This document shows positions 11,901 through 24,546 of a stretch of DNA of 64,000 bases, piece after piece. Position 1 is the stretch's first letter; each line of letters opens with the position of its first letter. The position numbers were made by a program, and so were the translations under genes. Source of the DNA: Dillenia suffruticosa (taxonomy: Eukaryota; Streptophyta; Magnoliopsida; Dilleniales; Dilleniaceae); contig JAVTVX010000024.1 in the NCBI GenBank assembly GCA_033439265.1, positions 10,585,001-10,649,000 on the forward strand, written 5' to 3'. A model generated the notes under the pieces. That model was not told where the DNA came from, did not search any database, and was given only the letters and a program-made list of their open reading frames with translations.

Positions 11901-12603
11901 GCAGCAATTCAAGATTTGGATACTAATGTGGAGGTGCATGATTCTCAAGAGGCAAGGACCAAAAATGACACAGATCAGCAGACAAAGACAAGTTCCCGGG
12001 AAAGTCAACCAGCTATTCCTTCATTTAAGAAGCATCACAGAGGTTGTTCGTATTGCATATTGGACATAGAGAATGGTCCTATTCCAGAGTTCCCCTCAAA
12101 TGAAGAGGTGGTTGGTGTAATTACAATGGAGGATGTCATTGAAGAACTTCTTCAGGTACGGTAAACAAATCCTTTGGTGGACAATTGCTCCACATACAAT
12201 CAGGGGTTTCATGGCTGACCTTTATTTTTTATCAAACAAGCAGTTCTTTTACACCTTCATTGTGTATTTTATGGTGAATATCGATTATGTAAGCAAGTGT
12301 TGTGAGGCTGTTTTGTTCTCCTAGCTTTTCCATTTAACCCTACCAGAAGTTGGTGCTGCTTAAAGTTTCAGTTTATTTTCTTCACTTGTTTTTAATGCAT
12401 CTGTTGATGTTCTCAATTTTGGTTGGCAGGAGGAGATATCGGAAGAAACTGACGAATATGTTAACATACACAACAGGTAAATTTTGGTTTGTTGCCTGCA
12501 TTTCCATTGAAAGCTGTATGAGAAGCGTCAGAGTGGACGGAAGTTGACTGATTTGCGGAAAAAAGACTTGGTAACTGTTTTAATTTTGGTGAACAAACAG
12601 TGA
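8989..12603 (+). pseudogene. CNNM/DUF21 and CBS-domain membrane protein gene, decayed
   Basis: Exons match the plant DUF21-CBS family (relatives of CNNM/CorC metal-ion transport proteins). Approximate exons: 8989-9084 (LPIFLDKLVPFWGAILL), 9177-9290 ([16 protein letters not shown]), 9552-9638 (FLDWMLGKG, FVDFHGNE), 9732-9872 (AGKGGEL, then THDETTIIAGA, KDAMTPISKAFSL), 9965-10052 (GHSRIPVYSGNPTSIVGLIL), 11416-11551 (VSENMPLYDILNEFQ), 11822-12155 (acidic linker, then VVGVITMEDVIEELLQ) and 12430-12476 (EEISEETDEYVNIHN). The last exon is uncertain (GRKLTDLRKKDL, to about 12603). Lesions: an 18-bp tandem duplication with TGA stops at 9030-9065, loss of bases at the FGE motif (about 9078), an extra A near 9753, no exon for the stretch before VSENMP, and no N-terminal exon. 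Splice signals are otherwise well kept, so decay is fairly recent. Confidence 0.85.
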
Positions 12604-12896
12604 TTATTTGGCTGAAATTAAAAAAAAAAAAAAAAGTTTTGGAGTTGATGATGATGTTTTAGTTAAAAGTTTTAGCTTTTGTTCTACTGTTGTTCTACAG
12701 TTATCTTTCTTCGTTCCAATGACTCTGTTTAATTAGTTAATTATTTCTTGATTTAGTGGTTTCCTGCAAAGCGAGAGACTACTCCTTATTTTGCAGATTG
12801 AACCCATCTTGATCATTCTAATCTTTACTAATTGAATTGTGTAATACTGTTGTTGGCTATCGCTTGGGAATTTACTAATTTTCTCTCTTCAACAGT

Positions 12897-12898
<2 letters not shown>

Positions 12899-12931
<33 letters not shown>
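12899..12931 (+). repeat. Poly(T) run
   Basis: About 32 T residues just upstream of the ATG at 12945. It may be a long pyrimidine tract in a 5' UTR intron or the inverted tail of a retroposed copy. Its length is unreliable in assemblies. Confidence 0.8.
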
Positions 12932-12932
<1 letters not shown>

Positions 12933-12944
12933 GGAATCTGAAAA

Positions 12945-15306
12945 ATGGCTTTCTCATTAACCAGATTTTCATGGTGGTTATGTGGTGGGAAAGAAAAAGA
13001 GCCGATCTCAAATGGGCCATCTCTAAATTTTTTGTCTGAATTTATGTTGGGAGTGATCAGAGAAGTGGACAGTATGAAAGTCCCTGCAGTGAAGGGGTGT
13101 AAAATATCCTCTTCCTTGCGAAAAGTTAAGCGAAAATGGCAAAGCAGGGAAGAGAGGAGAACTGATAAGGAACTTGATGTTGTGTTAGTGCCCTCTGATG
13201 GGGTCTGCTTATCCGCTTCAGAATCCAATGATTCGGACTATTCCATCAGGTGGTTAGAATCGCATGCCCTGATTTTCAGAGTGATGATGAATCGGATAGC
13301 AGTTTTGCGGTTTTGGTTCTTTGCTATAGACATGATCGCAAAGAGGTGGAGAATCCCAATGATCAGCTTTTGAATGCAATCATCAGCTTCCCACTAGAGT
13401 ACTCCAATGGTAGGATCTTTTACAGCAGCTTGTGCTTTATCTTTTAATGTTGTATTAAGCTGATATATTCTGTTATGCATTGTGAACAGTTAGGATCTAT
13501 CATCTTCCAGAACTGGTAGGCCTATCCCACGCAATTTGTGTAGTTGCCCATTGATTTACATTTCGTGCTACTTACTGAATATAATATGTTTAGAGCTTTT
13601 TTCACGGTGTTCAATGGATCTTAGTGTTAGATATTGAAAACAGAAAAACATGGAACTAGCGTAAATTTTGCATGTTGTCTGAATTCAAAGTCTGTTGATG
13701 GTGTAACTAAAACAATGGAACTTGCACAAATTTTGCACATAAAATTTTATCCTACTGCATTCCAAATAGTAACATCCTCAATGGAGTGACAGACCTGGAC
13801 AAGGAAACAAGAAAATTTAGTTCTCTCTTCTTCTCAACCTTTTTTTTATTGCTTTGGGGGGGAGGATGTTGGTCATTCTCTTCACTTACCATAATTTATG
13901 AGTGCAAGTTTCCTCATTCCATCGCATATGTCATGCCGTTGATTTTTTTCCTTGCACTATAGCCTTTTCAATTGTAGATGACACCAGCAACTCCATCCTT
14001 TTCCTTAAAAAATGGTATTGAATCATTCAATTTAGAATGTTGAATTGACCCCTTTCACATGAGGTGTTCCCGGAGGTGGGTCAAGCTAGATGCAACTCTC
14101 AAAGTATTCCCTGTCCTTGCTCTCACCTGCCAAAGATGTATGAGCCATTTATGGCTACTTTTATTGTTGATTTCCTCTTCCAGATATCTTCGTGTTTGGA
14201 GAGAGGGGGGGGGGGGGAAAAAACCCCAACAACACTGTAGTCAAAAATTTGTAATGAATGTCATGCCATTGATTTTGCTCCAAAAATTTGTAATGAATGG
14301 TAAAGCAGCTTCCTTGACAACTGCACTCACAATGTTGCATTGATGTGGAAATAACTGCAGATTGACCCCAAAGTATACTGACCTTTTGATGTAAATGATT
14401 AAGGAATTTGTGCAAACAAGACTGTATTCAACAAATTACACCATTGATTTTACATGCGGTTCTTTCGTTGGTATTACTTCTCTCTCTCCCTCTCTCTCTT
14501 TTCCTTCTGTTTCTTTTTTTTGATGCTGCATATGTCTGTTTGACTTCAAAGTACAAATATGACCTTTTATCATAGCTGTGTCAATCATCACTTTTGTTAG
14601 CTACATTCAAGTGATGGCACACTTACTCCTGTTTCCATTTTCACTTGCCCTTGCATTTGGTTCTGTGCTGATTTTCCTTTCCCATTATATTCTTTGCATA
14701 GAAGGCGATGACTTTTAAACAACAAGAAGAACAAACATGACCGTAACAGAAATGAGAATACTTAGATGAATGTGTGACAAAAGTAGAAGAGATAGAATTA
14801 GAAATGAAGTGATTCGTAACAAAGTGGGAGTTAGTTCAATTGTGAATAAGGTGCGAGAGTGTCTCGTTTGAGATGGTTTGGGTAAGTGTAAAGAAGACTT
14901 AAGGACGCACCAATTAGGAGAACAGAGAACATAAATATGAGAGATTTAGTAAAACGTATGGGTAGACCGCTGAAAATTTGGATGTAAGTTATTAGTAAAG
15001 ATATGATAATTATGAGTTTAGACGAGAAGATAACCTTTAATAAAAATGAGTAGTGTAAAAAAATCTGCACAAATTAAACTAATTTATTTTGGATATATAT
15101 ATTTATTAATTTATTTACTTTTTTTTTAATTCTCTTCTATATTTATTTTTATTTATTTATTTATTTTTCTTTTTAATCATAATTTGTCTCTCAAATGACC
15201 GATCTCAAATTATTTAGTTTAAGGTTCAGTTGTTGTCGTCGTCGTCGTCGTCCTAGAAGGCAATGACTTTGTGGAGCAGTGGCTATCTTCTCTTCAAACC
15301 TGGTGA
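12945..15306 (+). pseudogene. Small uncharacterised plant-specific protein gene, frameshifted and LINE-invaded
   Basis: Exon 1 (12945-13409) starts MAFSLTRFSWWLCGGKEKEP and carries the conserved basic block KRKWQSREERR, then DVVLVPSDGVCLS. Near 13270 one base is missing: the frame changes from SIRWLESHA to PDFQSDDESDSSFAVLVLCY, which continues to FPLEYSN and a GT donor at 13410. Exon 2 (15257-15306) gives GNDFVEQWLSSLQTW and a stop. The phase-1 junction joins exactly (AAT G / AA GGC). I recognise the family from conserved land-plant proteins of about 170 residues with this ending, but know no function. An RTE LINE sits directly before exon 2. The gene is called a pseudogene because of the frameshift; if that base is a sequencing error, a spliceable gene might remain, since the LINE target duplication restores the acceptor AG. 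Confidence 0.75.
14716..15253 (+). mobile_element. Short RTE LINE 3' end inserted at a splice acceptor
   Basis: This 538-bp piece encodes the last part of the RTE protein (CDKSRRDRIRNEVIRNKVG, then RWFG, GRPLKIW) and ends in GTTGTTGTC(GTC)n. It is related to, but diverged from, the LINE at 6782-8748 and lies on the opposite strand. It is flanked by 17-bp duplications: TAGAAGGCGATGACTTT at 14699-14715 and TAGAAGGCAATGACTTT at 15254-15270, with one mismatch. Strong 5' truncation is typical of LINE insertion by target-primed reverse transcription. Confidence 0.88.
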
Positions 15307-18300
15307 AGCTTTTGACAACCTGGTAGACAAGGTGGCCTTCGCTGAAGTACTTATTTAGTTGTGATCCATGTGTAGAACAACCTTAGTTGTGGTAAGAAAC
15401 AAAATTTCAAAAATGGAAACACATTTAAAGGGGAAAAAGCCGAAAATGTAATGTCTTTAAGCCTTTAAGAAGCTTGTGGGGAAGAGCAGGGGATCGGCAT
15501 GCATAAGTGATAAGAGTATTGCCAGTCAGTCTTGAAGGATTTTTTAAAACTTATTGCATCAGCCTTTGTATGGTGGGAAATTTAAATTAGTGTTTGTGAA
15601 TGACTAAGAGGAACAGACCGCATAGTGTTGCACTTATCTGTTGATTTGATTTTGTTCACCCATCAACCAATGCAGTGCAGAAGTAGATATGCCGATTCTT
15701 TTTGTAAACATGGCTATTGTGAATAGTTTGAAATAGGTACAAGCTTTTTTTTTTCTCCATTCGACCGTAAATAATTCTACATTAAGTGTAGTTAATTAAG
15801 GGCCAACGTCGCTTTGATTGTTTTGGTTGTGTGGTGTTCCATTTGCATCTTCTTGCTTGCATGTGCATTTGGGAAGTACTGAGCGTTCAAGCATAACCTA
15901 GACATGTGTTGCTGGGAGTCCTCTGTTGCTACATTTTTCAGGGCAGGCCTGGTCATTAAAGTTGTTTTGTTTCATATCCCCATTTGATAAAATCCAAGAC
16001 AAGGACAGGTTGTTTGGACCACGTCATTGGTGGTCATTGGATGTTTCCTCAATGTTGTGGACTAAAGCAAGAAATGGTATCATTCAATGTGCTCCTGCTC
16101 CTGGGTTTTTACACATTCTAGGTGGCGTATGCACATTGCACCATAACCATATATCCTCCCTAATTTTTCATACATGAGAATTTTATGTTAAAATCCACGC
16201 CTAAAATTCTGAGTAAATATAGACTCTTTTAAGTCCTATGCCATCAAACCTCCGACCATCCCTTACGTTATATCATTTTTTTAACAAAAATTCAAACTCT
16301 TGTTCTTCTATTTTCCATAGGGAGTTTGATGAGATTCAAATCCACGTTTAACATAATTATTTTCTTTTTGTACCGGATCAATTAATAACTAGATTTTATT
16401 CGAATAATTTAATCCGAATATCAGGGTAAATTGTTCGAAAGAGCTTGGTAAAATTAAAAATTTTAAGCTACTAGAGTTAAAACTTTCCAATGACTCCGAT
16501 GAGCCTAATATTGTTGTTGGGTCCCTTCAGGAGCATCCGGTTATGTTATTGTCCATTGGACAGCTTAACAAATGGTCCACTGTTGTTTAAATTGTATGAT
16601 AATTTTGATGTGAGTATCTAATAATTTATTTTTGTAATCAAAACAGAAAGTGGTATTTGTTGGGTTTTCTTTTTTCTTTGTGATTGGTTTCTTTTGATTA
16701 ACTCATTAGTTTATTAGTAATCAATTTTAATTTTTAATTATTAACAATAAAATAAAATAAAATATAACGGTATAAAAAATTATAATTAATTTTTATTTAA
16801 TAAGATAAAGATTTGATCATGGTTTTGCTACTCGTCCTCGTAAGATAGAGAGGTGACTATATGCCAAGTTTGTCATGTTTGTCATTCTCGTGACTCAACA
16901 AGGGAGAACAATCATTGATTATAATCGTACAAAATTGTTTTTTTTTTTCTCCGAGTTTCTAAATTCCTTGGCCGCATTATGCAATTGGAGAATTTTTTTT
17001 TTGATTTCTTGGATTTGATCCGTTCGTTAACTATCTAAAATTTTATTTTGATTTATTTTGATTAAGTTATTGTCGGATTTCAATCGAGAGGAAACTCTCC
17101 TAATATTATTTTTATTACTACTAAAACTCAAATTTTGATTTTTGATATAAGATATTAATGTCTTTCCCACTGAATCAATTAACCGTCGGTCACAATGGTT
17201 GCAATTGGATACTCATTGCGATGTCCTCCAGCAAGCTAATCAGGAAAATTAATTATTTCCAGCCTCTTCTATTTTATTCCTCAACGTTAGATTTTTTTTT
17301 TTTTTCAAATTATAGTAAAGATTTTAGTACCATGAAACCAATTTAAATATTTTTACCATAATTCTATTTCTTTTCGCACCTCATATTTGCGGTTTTCTCT
17401 TTGTTTTTTTTTTCCTTGAAAACAAAGGAGACATTGAATATCGAAAGTTTCCAACATCAGTTGAAAATTAACATTTTTTTTTTGTATGGTTAAAGACATC
17501 TCACAAGTAATCGCATCAAACTATAAAAAATTATTGTAATTTTTTATCATAGAGAGCTATTATTTTATATTTTGTATTATTTTCTTTTATAAATTATCCA
17601 ACTAATTAAAAACTCAAAACTAACCATAACTACAATAAGAAAAATAACTTCTTCATTCTATTGATAATCAGTCATAAAACCAAAAAAAAAAAAAGACTTA
17701 ACTGCTGACTTAGTTGTCGATGAGATTTGGCTCAAGTGGCACTTTCCCCCCCTCCCCCACGTAATGGCTTGGGTTTGACTTCTACTATGCACAAAAAAAA
17801 AAAAAAAACTACTAACTTAGTTTCCTCCTCTAAGAGAGACAGATTAAGAATATTATAACTCAGTCAAATGAAATTACTGATATTATTATCATATTATTGT
17901 TTAAATGATAATTAATACAGAGTACAAAAATCCTTTTTTTTTGTCAAATTAGAAGTCTTAAAAAAGATACGTGAGATCATACAGCTGCTGCTGTTGTTGT
18001 GTGTTGTTAGGTCACGCTCCTTTCAATCATCTTTTACAATCATCCTTTATCTCAATTGAAGAACATCCTTATATTAGCTTCCATTAATAGTTAATATATA
18101 CCGTAATCAAATTTGTATAAGTTTTAATTTAATTCCATTAATCCAAAATAGAAGGGTCTCTTTAAAAATGTCAAATTATATTTTAATAAGTAATTCTCAA
18201 ACAATTAGAATATGGTTGAATGCTTGCAATTTGCTGATAGCTCATTCAGTACGGTACGATGATAGTTCCATTGTGTATTTGCACATTTACACACTTCTCT

Positions 18301-18340
18301 TCAAACAAATGGAATCGGTGTAATAACATTTTTTAATTCT
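15307..18340. other. Intergenic DNA without a supported gene
   Basis: The first few hundred bases may be the 3' UTR of the small gene. The rest is AT-rich with poly(A)/poly(T) runs (for example about 16940, 17290, 17405 and 17795). The short reading frames (15926-16177, 17158-17346) have no recognisable domains. No RNA gene or transposon edge was recognised. Confidence 0.5.
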
Positions 18341-18730
18341 TTAAGTTTCAATGAACACCATGCATATCGCCTTATTTTTCAAACCCAAATTTAAAACTCT
18401 GCATCGCGTGAGCGCGGTGATCTCCTCCCGGTAATAATATACAGCACCAACATTACTGACGAATAGGGTTGGTAAAGAAGTCAAACCTCCAACAACATCG
18501 ACCACTTCGCGTGACATATCGCAATGAAAAGTCTTCTGGGTCAAATATAGAAGTTGATGAGCAGATCATATTGATAGTACCGATAGTGGAGAAAAAGCCA
18601 CGAAGTAGAGATTTGGAAAATGCAAATGACTGGATCACCTTTGAAGACATAGTCGTCAAGGTCAAACTATCCAAGCCTTGACGTCGACGACATCCACGTA
18701 TTGAGTAGGGGAGACTACCATAGTCCGCCA

Positions 18731-18990
18731 TTTCTATACCAACTTTGATAAGTGGCCACACTTCATCTACAATGAGTTTTGTCTTGAGAATCAAGACTTA
18801 GTCTATTTAGGAGTAAATCTTTGCGGTAGGCTTAATTTTGTAAGAAAACCATGCTGGGCTAATTACTATTTTTTAGTTATATTTTTCCTACAGTTTTTAG
18901 AAAGCCAGGAGAGTTTATCAAAATTTTGGGAAAGTAGTAATGGGTAACCCGAACCACATAACAAAGACATTTCCAGATTACAAGAGTTAA
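18731..18990 (+). repeat. Second copy of the dispersed repeat at 3231-3860
   Basis: It aligns with 3231-3420 (GAGTTTTGTCTTGAGA, then AGTCTAT, then AAGAAAACCATGC) and then, after an internal gap, with 3752-3830 (ATTACAAGAGTT, GAGGAAAAGCTAGGC). It looks like an LTR or leader fragment of the same old element family. No coding sequence from the family is present here. Confidence 0.55.
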
Positions 18991-21900
18991 CTAGCGCTTT
19001 GAGGAAAAGCTAGGCATATGGCACCAGGGCAGCAAAATGTGATTAAAACGACATTTATTATGGTAGTCTTGCCGATCAAGAACTAATGCTAAAGGAAATC
19101 ATGTGATTTATCAATAAGGGTTCTACACTAACCAGAACCCTAGACGAATAGAGAACTTAAGAGAAAAAGATTCGGGTGCATTAGCATGCATAATCAAGGT
19201 TTACTTTGAATGTCACAAAAATTAATTATCAGATAGGGAGCCAAGAAGTGTCACCCAATGGTTTTTAGTAATGACACCTCAGGTGTAGAAATGGGTATGT
19301 TTCCAATATTATTGAAGAGTTGATGATATCTGTCCTATTATCGTCTAGCGATGAATACAGAAAAACGCATATAATAGAATGTTATCTTACTATGACTAGA
19401 ATTCAAATATTGATTAAATTCTTGGCTGAGTATATAAATTCATTTTGCTAGGAGCTTGACATATTGAGATATTCAAGTCAATGAAAGATCAAAAAAATGA
19501 TTTTCATAAAAAGTTAGAAAAGTATTTAAAAAAAGTTTCTATTTTGAAAAGTGTTTATAGTTATAGAAAATTTAAAATTAGAATTTCTATTCCAACTAAA
19601 TCGAGTTTAAAGAAACCTAGAAATCATGAGGGTCATGACAAGTATCGTGTTGCCCTTCCGTCCAACGTTATTGATAAGCAGATGCAGCAAATAACCAATG
19701 GCATGCTCATGCTCGCATCAAGCATAGTGTTTGTTGTGCACATGCGAGTGCACCATGCATACACTTGCACATGCTCTCCTACTTGTCTTGAGCTATTCTT
19801 CAAGGTGTAGAAAACATAGTGATGTTTTAAAACACTACTTTGAGAGAGGGTTATTTAAGAAGAGAGACGAAATCAATATATATATATATGTATATACAAT
19901 TTTGAATCTTTGATTGATTTTGATAAATTCGGGTAAAGGTTTTTACATCACTCTATTAAGCTCATTTTTTGTATCACATCACTCTATCAAGCTCATTTTT
20001 GTATCTTCATTTTGGAGTAGTCTCGGATCTCGAAGGAGTGGTCGTCGTGTGGATGATCTAGAGATTCTACACTTGGAAGCACCGATTCAAACTTTGAAGA
20101 AGGGGACATGGTTTCAAAGGTACAAAATAATAAAGCTTAATTTTTCAATATAACCATCCATTTATGCCTTTGGAGGTGGTTACATGCAATCACTCTTTAT
20201 TGCTGAAAATAACCATTATTCTATTGCTTTAAAACTGGTTACTATTGAAAATAACATTATCCACTGTCTTTAGATGAGGTAACTAGTGATATCTTCGGAT
20301 GTCATTACTAGAGATGGAGTGATGGAAGGTTGTTGAAGTTAACATCTAGCGCACAGGGAAAAGCAAGTTAACGTCCAACCATTTATGAAAAAGGTGGAGA
20401 CTTAATAGGAGCACACCATAATCAATACGTACGTTTGGTGAACACTTGTAAATTATTCTTAGGCGTAAGAGTAAGAGTGTAGTCGTCTATAATTTAGGCT
20501 AGGCAGTAACGTAGCTTAGTCTATAGTATGTAATCTTCAGCTCGAGACAATAAGCAAGGCTATTTAGATCAATCCTACGAATTCAAATGTGATTTCTTGA
20601 CCATGAATTGTTATGTATGCTTCTCACAGCAATTTGAATTAACCATTAATAAATGAATTTCAGTTCCTGATTTCTTATCTATGAGCAGTAAATTTTTTTC
20701 TTGCATTCTTCTCTGGCATGGAGTCCTTGATCTGGAGGCAGCCCAAAAGGACCCGCAATTCAATTTGGAAGGGGTATTTTTCTATTTTTAATTTCTCTAG
20801 AAATTTAAGAAACTGTCGTCTCTTTTTAATTACAAATTCAAACACAAGTTGATACATGTTTTTATTTACTAATGTAATCATACTCTTTGCCAAACTATCT
20901 TGGATTGAACGATCAGCCACTCTACTTTTTTAATCAGAAATCATAAATTCGAGTCATGAAAATGATGAAAAAAGATTTATAAGACCCAATTTTTAAAATA
21001 AGCCCTATAATATTCGAACTGAATTAATCGGATAAAATCCATATACCGGAGATAAAAAAAAAAGTTATCATGCTCTTTATTTCACTTGACGTAGTCGCCC
21101 ACCATTAGATACAAACATAAAACTAAAGGGGATCATAGATTGTGAGATTCAATTTGATGTTCAATTTTGTTCTTTTGCGAGATTCATTTTCAACACAATT
21201 TTTTTTTTTTTTAACCTTCATCAGTTTTTTTTTTTTTCACACACACACACTCTCTCTCTCTCTCTCTTTCACTGTCTATATTTTGGGCACGACAGAATGG
21301 GGATATTTGACTTAGGTGGGGATGTGGCCCCAATCTGCTCCTAATAGGAAACAAGGAATATTTGCCCGGTTCTCGTCTTGAACGGGGGTTGTCCTTGCCC
21401 GGCGGTACCCTGTTGCAATTTGTATACATTTTCTATGAAGTAGCTTGATGATAGACTCATATATAAATGAAAGCTCTTGTTTCGTCTCATAAGATGCAGA
21501 CTAAGTCACATCCCAACCATCAAATTTTTTCTTTTCTTTTGTTTTTTTTTGGGGGGGGGAAGGGGGACATGTTGAGTTTTAGTTTTTTTTTTATTATACA
21601 AGATTCGAATCCTGGAGTCAAGGGAAGGGGAATTGTTGAGTTTTAGTTGTGTGCATAGGATTTGGCCCTCTTGGAGGAATATGAACTTATCTAAATTTTT
21701 TCAATTTATTTGTATTTTAATTCAATTTACAATATTTTTAAATTAAAATATTTAATTTTAATATAAAATATAAAATTTTTAAATAAAAATCAAATTTCTT
21801 TTGTTAGAATAAACATAATAATTTTGGAAAATATTCAAGGTAGTTTAATAAATTCCGATTTGAATTTTGAAACCAAATCATAAAATTGAACATGAAAATG

Positions 21901-22334
21901 AGTTTTGGTAAAATATATTAATAGGCTGATTACTTGAACAAATAAACTAAAGTTTTACAGCATTGCGATTGATATGTCAATGAATAAAGTGATCGTGATT
22001 CTCAATATGTTTGATGGATTCATGAAAAATATAATTGTGCAGAACTTAGATGACACTATGATTGTCAAAGTGGGGAAAAAAGTATGACTAGAATGAATAA
22101 CCTAGTTCTTAATAGCTAACAAAGTCTTTGGAGTTCAATAGTCGTGCCAACCAGAACACGATATTTTGTCATAGTGCTAGTTCGAGTTGCAACAGTTTAT
22201 TTCTTAATAGGTTCATTCAAATGAAAAAAATAATAATAATTTGTGATAGATTGATCAATCATAGGATCTTCAACTTAATAGGCATCTAAAAAAGCACATA
22301 ACTCTGTAGATTACTTTGAGGAAAAGTATAGTTT
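18991..22334. other. Intergenic DNA with small repeats, no supported gene
   Basis: Contains a short reading frame (19481-19810, Lys-rich) without a recognised domain. There is a CA/CT microsatellite at about 21237-21268, and a GC-rich stretch at 21290-21420 (GGGGATGTGGCCCC, CCCGGCGGTACC) resembling old repeat DNA. Poly(T)/poly(G) tracts lie around 21540-21590. Otherwise AT-rich. I see no gene. Confidence 0.45.
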
Positions 22335-22339
22335 ATATC

Positions 22340-23546
22340 TGTTAGGAAAATTATTGTCGAATCGTAATATATTTTGATAGTAATAAAACTTTATATATAT
22401 TTATGATAATTTATCAAGTATGCAGATATTTAAAATATATAATGCAAAGTTATATATATAAATCTATATAACTAATTAGAGAACACTGTCATAGAAATAT
22501 TGTAGAAGCAGTGTGATAGATAGAAGTAATAGAGTTGTAGACAAGTTTTTAACTGCTACGATTTTTTCAACTTTCAAACCCTAGCTCACCATATTAAGTA
22601 CAGATTGTGAACTATATTTAACCATGAAATCTATTCTAATTTATAATTCAAATTTAAGTTCAGATTAGATTTTTACTGGAAGTAAAATCAAACATTCACT
22701 GAAATTCAAACAGGTTTTTAGGAAATTTATGGGATTATATATTTTCTTCAACTTCCAAGATTTCTGAATTCAACTTTCTTCATATTCTAAGGCTATTGTT
22801 GGATAGTAATTCAAAGAAGTTACAGTAGTAAAAAAGTTTTTTGAAGCTTCTGAACTGAAAGCTGAAAATAAGGATCTGCATAGTGTTTTTCTGAGAGAAT
22901 GACTAGTTCTGAAGACATTGAAAGGCTTATATCATTTCAAATCAAGCAGAATTTTTGGAGAACTTGAATTGAATTTTGAAGAGCAATATTCAGTCCTTAT
23001 TCAGAAGATTTTACATATCATTTTTGGGTTTTGGGTTGAGAGAAAAGATAATATAAAAATACCTACTCGATCTCTATTTTTCAGTTGTATTTCTATTGTC
23101 TATTGTGTTCTTCTTATTTGTGACCTTTGTTTTAGTTTTTGTACAGACTCACAAGTCTAAGAGGGTGTGAGAAACATTCTCTTGGGTTGATAGGTTAGGT
23201 GTAAAAGAGTTTGAGTTAAGTGAGTATATGACTAAGTCATCTTCAAGGGAGAAGGTGCAGATTGTCTACATCTCGACATTGTAATGATTTTGTAACTCTC
23301 ATCACATAGTGAAAACTAGCTATCGTTAGACCCTGGCTTGCTGAGCTGGAAAAGTGGACGTAAACACAATGCCGAACCACTATAAATCGAATTTGATCTC
23401 TTTATCCCTTCCTTTTGTTTGTGCATTTACATTTACATTCTGCATGAATTCTGACCATATGTTTAAAGATTGACTTTAGTAGAGTAAAATCTTAAGTGAA
23501 GTGAAACCAATTCAACTCTCCCTTCTTGGTTTCATTAGGACCAACA
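22340..23546 (+). repeat. 5' LTR of the Copia element
   Basis: A 1207-bp LTR opening TGTTAGGAAAATTATTGTCG and closing TTAGGACCAACA. It is collinear with 30882-32111 through landmarks such as TTAGAGAACACTGTCA, CAAACCCTA and GATCTCTTTATCCCTTCCTT. The sequence AGTAGTATTAGAGCGAG follows directly and is the likely primer-binding site. Confidence 0.9.
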
Positions 23547-23606
23547 AGTAGTATTAGAGCGAGTGCTTGACTTCATAAAAGAGCTGGCTTTTAAGCTAAA
23601 AATCCA

Positions 23607-24523
23607 ATGACTTCACCATACACTTTTAGCCAATACACAAATAGGACTCCTTACTTTGATGGAGTCAATTTCCCTCATTGGAAGTATAGATTAGAGACCT
23701 TTATTCAAGTCACGAATTATGAAACTTGAGAAGTAATTTCACAAGGAAACTTAGATGTAAAAACCCCTATAGTGACTAAAGAAGACAAGAAGAAAATGTC
23801 CATAAACTCTCGAGCAAAACACCTGTTGTTATGTGCAATCTCTCCTGCAAAATTTAACTTAGTTCTTCTTGTTCTACAGCCAAAGAATTATGAGACAAAC
23901 TCTGTATCACTCATGAAGGCACAAGAACTGTAAAAGAAACTAGAATTAACCTTCTTATGCATGAATATAAGCTGTTTAAGTTTTAGCCGGGAGAACAAGT
24001 GAAAGATATGTTCAACAGATTCACTTCTATTACAAATGAACTGGAGTCTCTTAAAAAATCCTTCTCAGACACTGATCTGGTTAGAAAAATTATGATAATT
24101 CTTCCCAGAGTTTGGGATGCTAAAAAGACTGTCATTGAGGAGACACAAGATCTCTCGAAACTATCCTTGAATGAGTTAAGAGGAAAGTTAATGGCATATA
24201 AAGCTGAAGTGTATCATTCTGCTGAACCTGAATGGAAGAAAAAATCTATTACATTTACTGTAGAGGAAGAGCCTTCAGATGATGAATGCAGTGGTAGTGA
24301 AACCAATCTTCTAGCCAAAAGATTGTCCAGAGTTCTTAGAAAAAAAGGTAAAAATTTTCAGAAATTTCAAAAAACTAATATGTCTCCAAAAACTAAATCC
24401 TATGCAGGAAAATTCAATAAGAGTAAGGATAAAAAGAAAGACAAAGAAGAAGTTGTATGCCATGAGTGTAAAAAACCAGAACATATCAGATATGAGTGCC
24501 CAATACTCTTGAAGAAAATCTAG
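23607..24523 (+). pseudogene. Copia gag (UBN2-type) with CCHC knuckle
   Basis: From ATG 23607: PYTFSQYTNRTPYFDGVNF, then HWKYRLETFI, the usual start of a Copia gag that packages element RNA. There is a stop after NYET and another near 23930, and a frame change near 23985. The main remaining frame, 23999-24523, has FNRFTSITNELESL, ELRGKLMAYKAEV and a C-terminal knuckle CHECKKPEHIRYEC, which fits C-X2-C-X4-H-X4-C. Composition and order match the SIRE/Maximus lineage. Confidence 0.8.
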
Positions 24524-24546
24524 AATTTTAGAAAAAGGGAAAGACA

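Noticed and set aside
12875-13228. Minus-strand frame of 117 residues
   Set aside because: Antisense shadow of the small-gene exon 1, ending in a poly-Lys run caused by the poly(T) tract.
19481-19810. Lys-rich frame of 109 residues
   Set aside because: No recognised domain, no start context and no flanking gene structure; it is kept only as a note in the spacer entry.
21211-21429. Short minus-strand frame with a GC-rich start
   Set aside because: Its C-terminus is a translated CA/CT microsatellite and there is no gene context.
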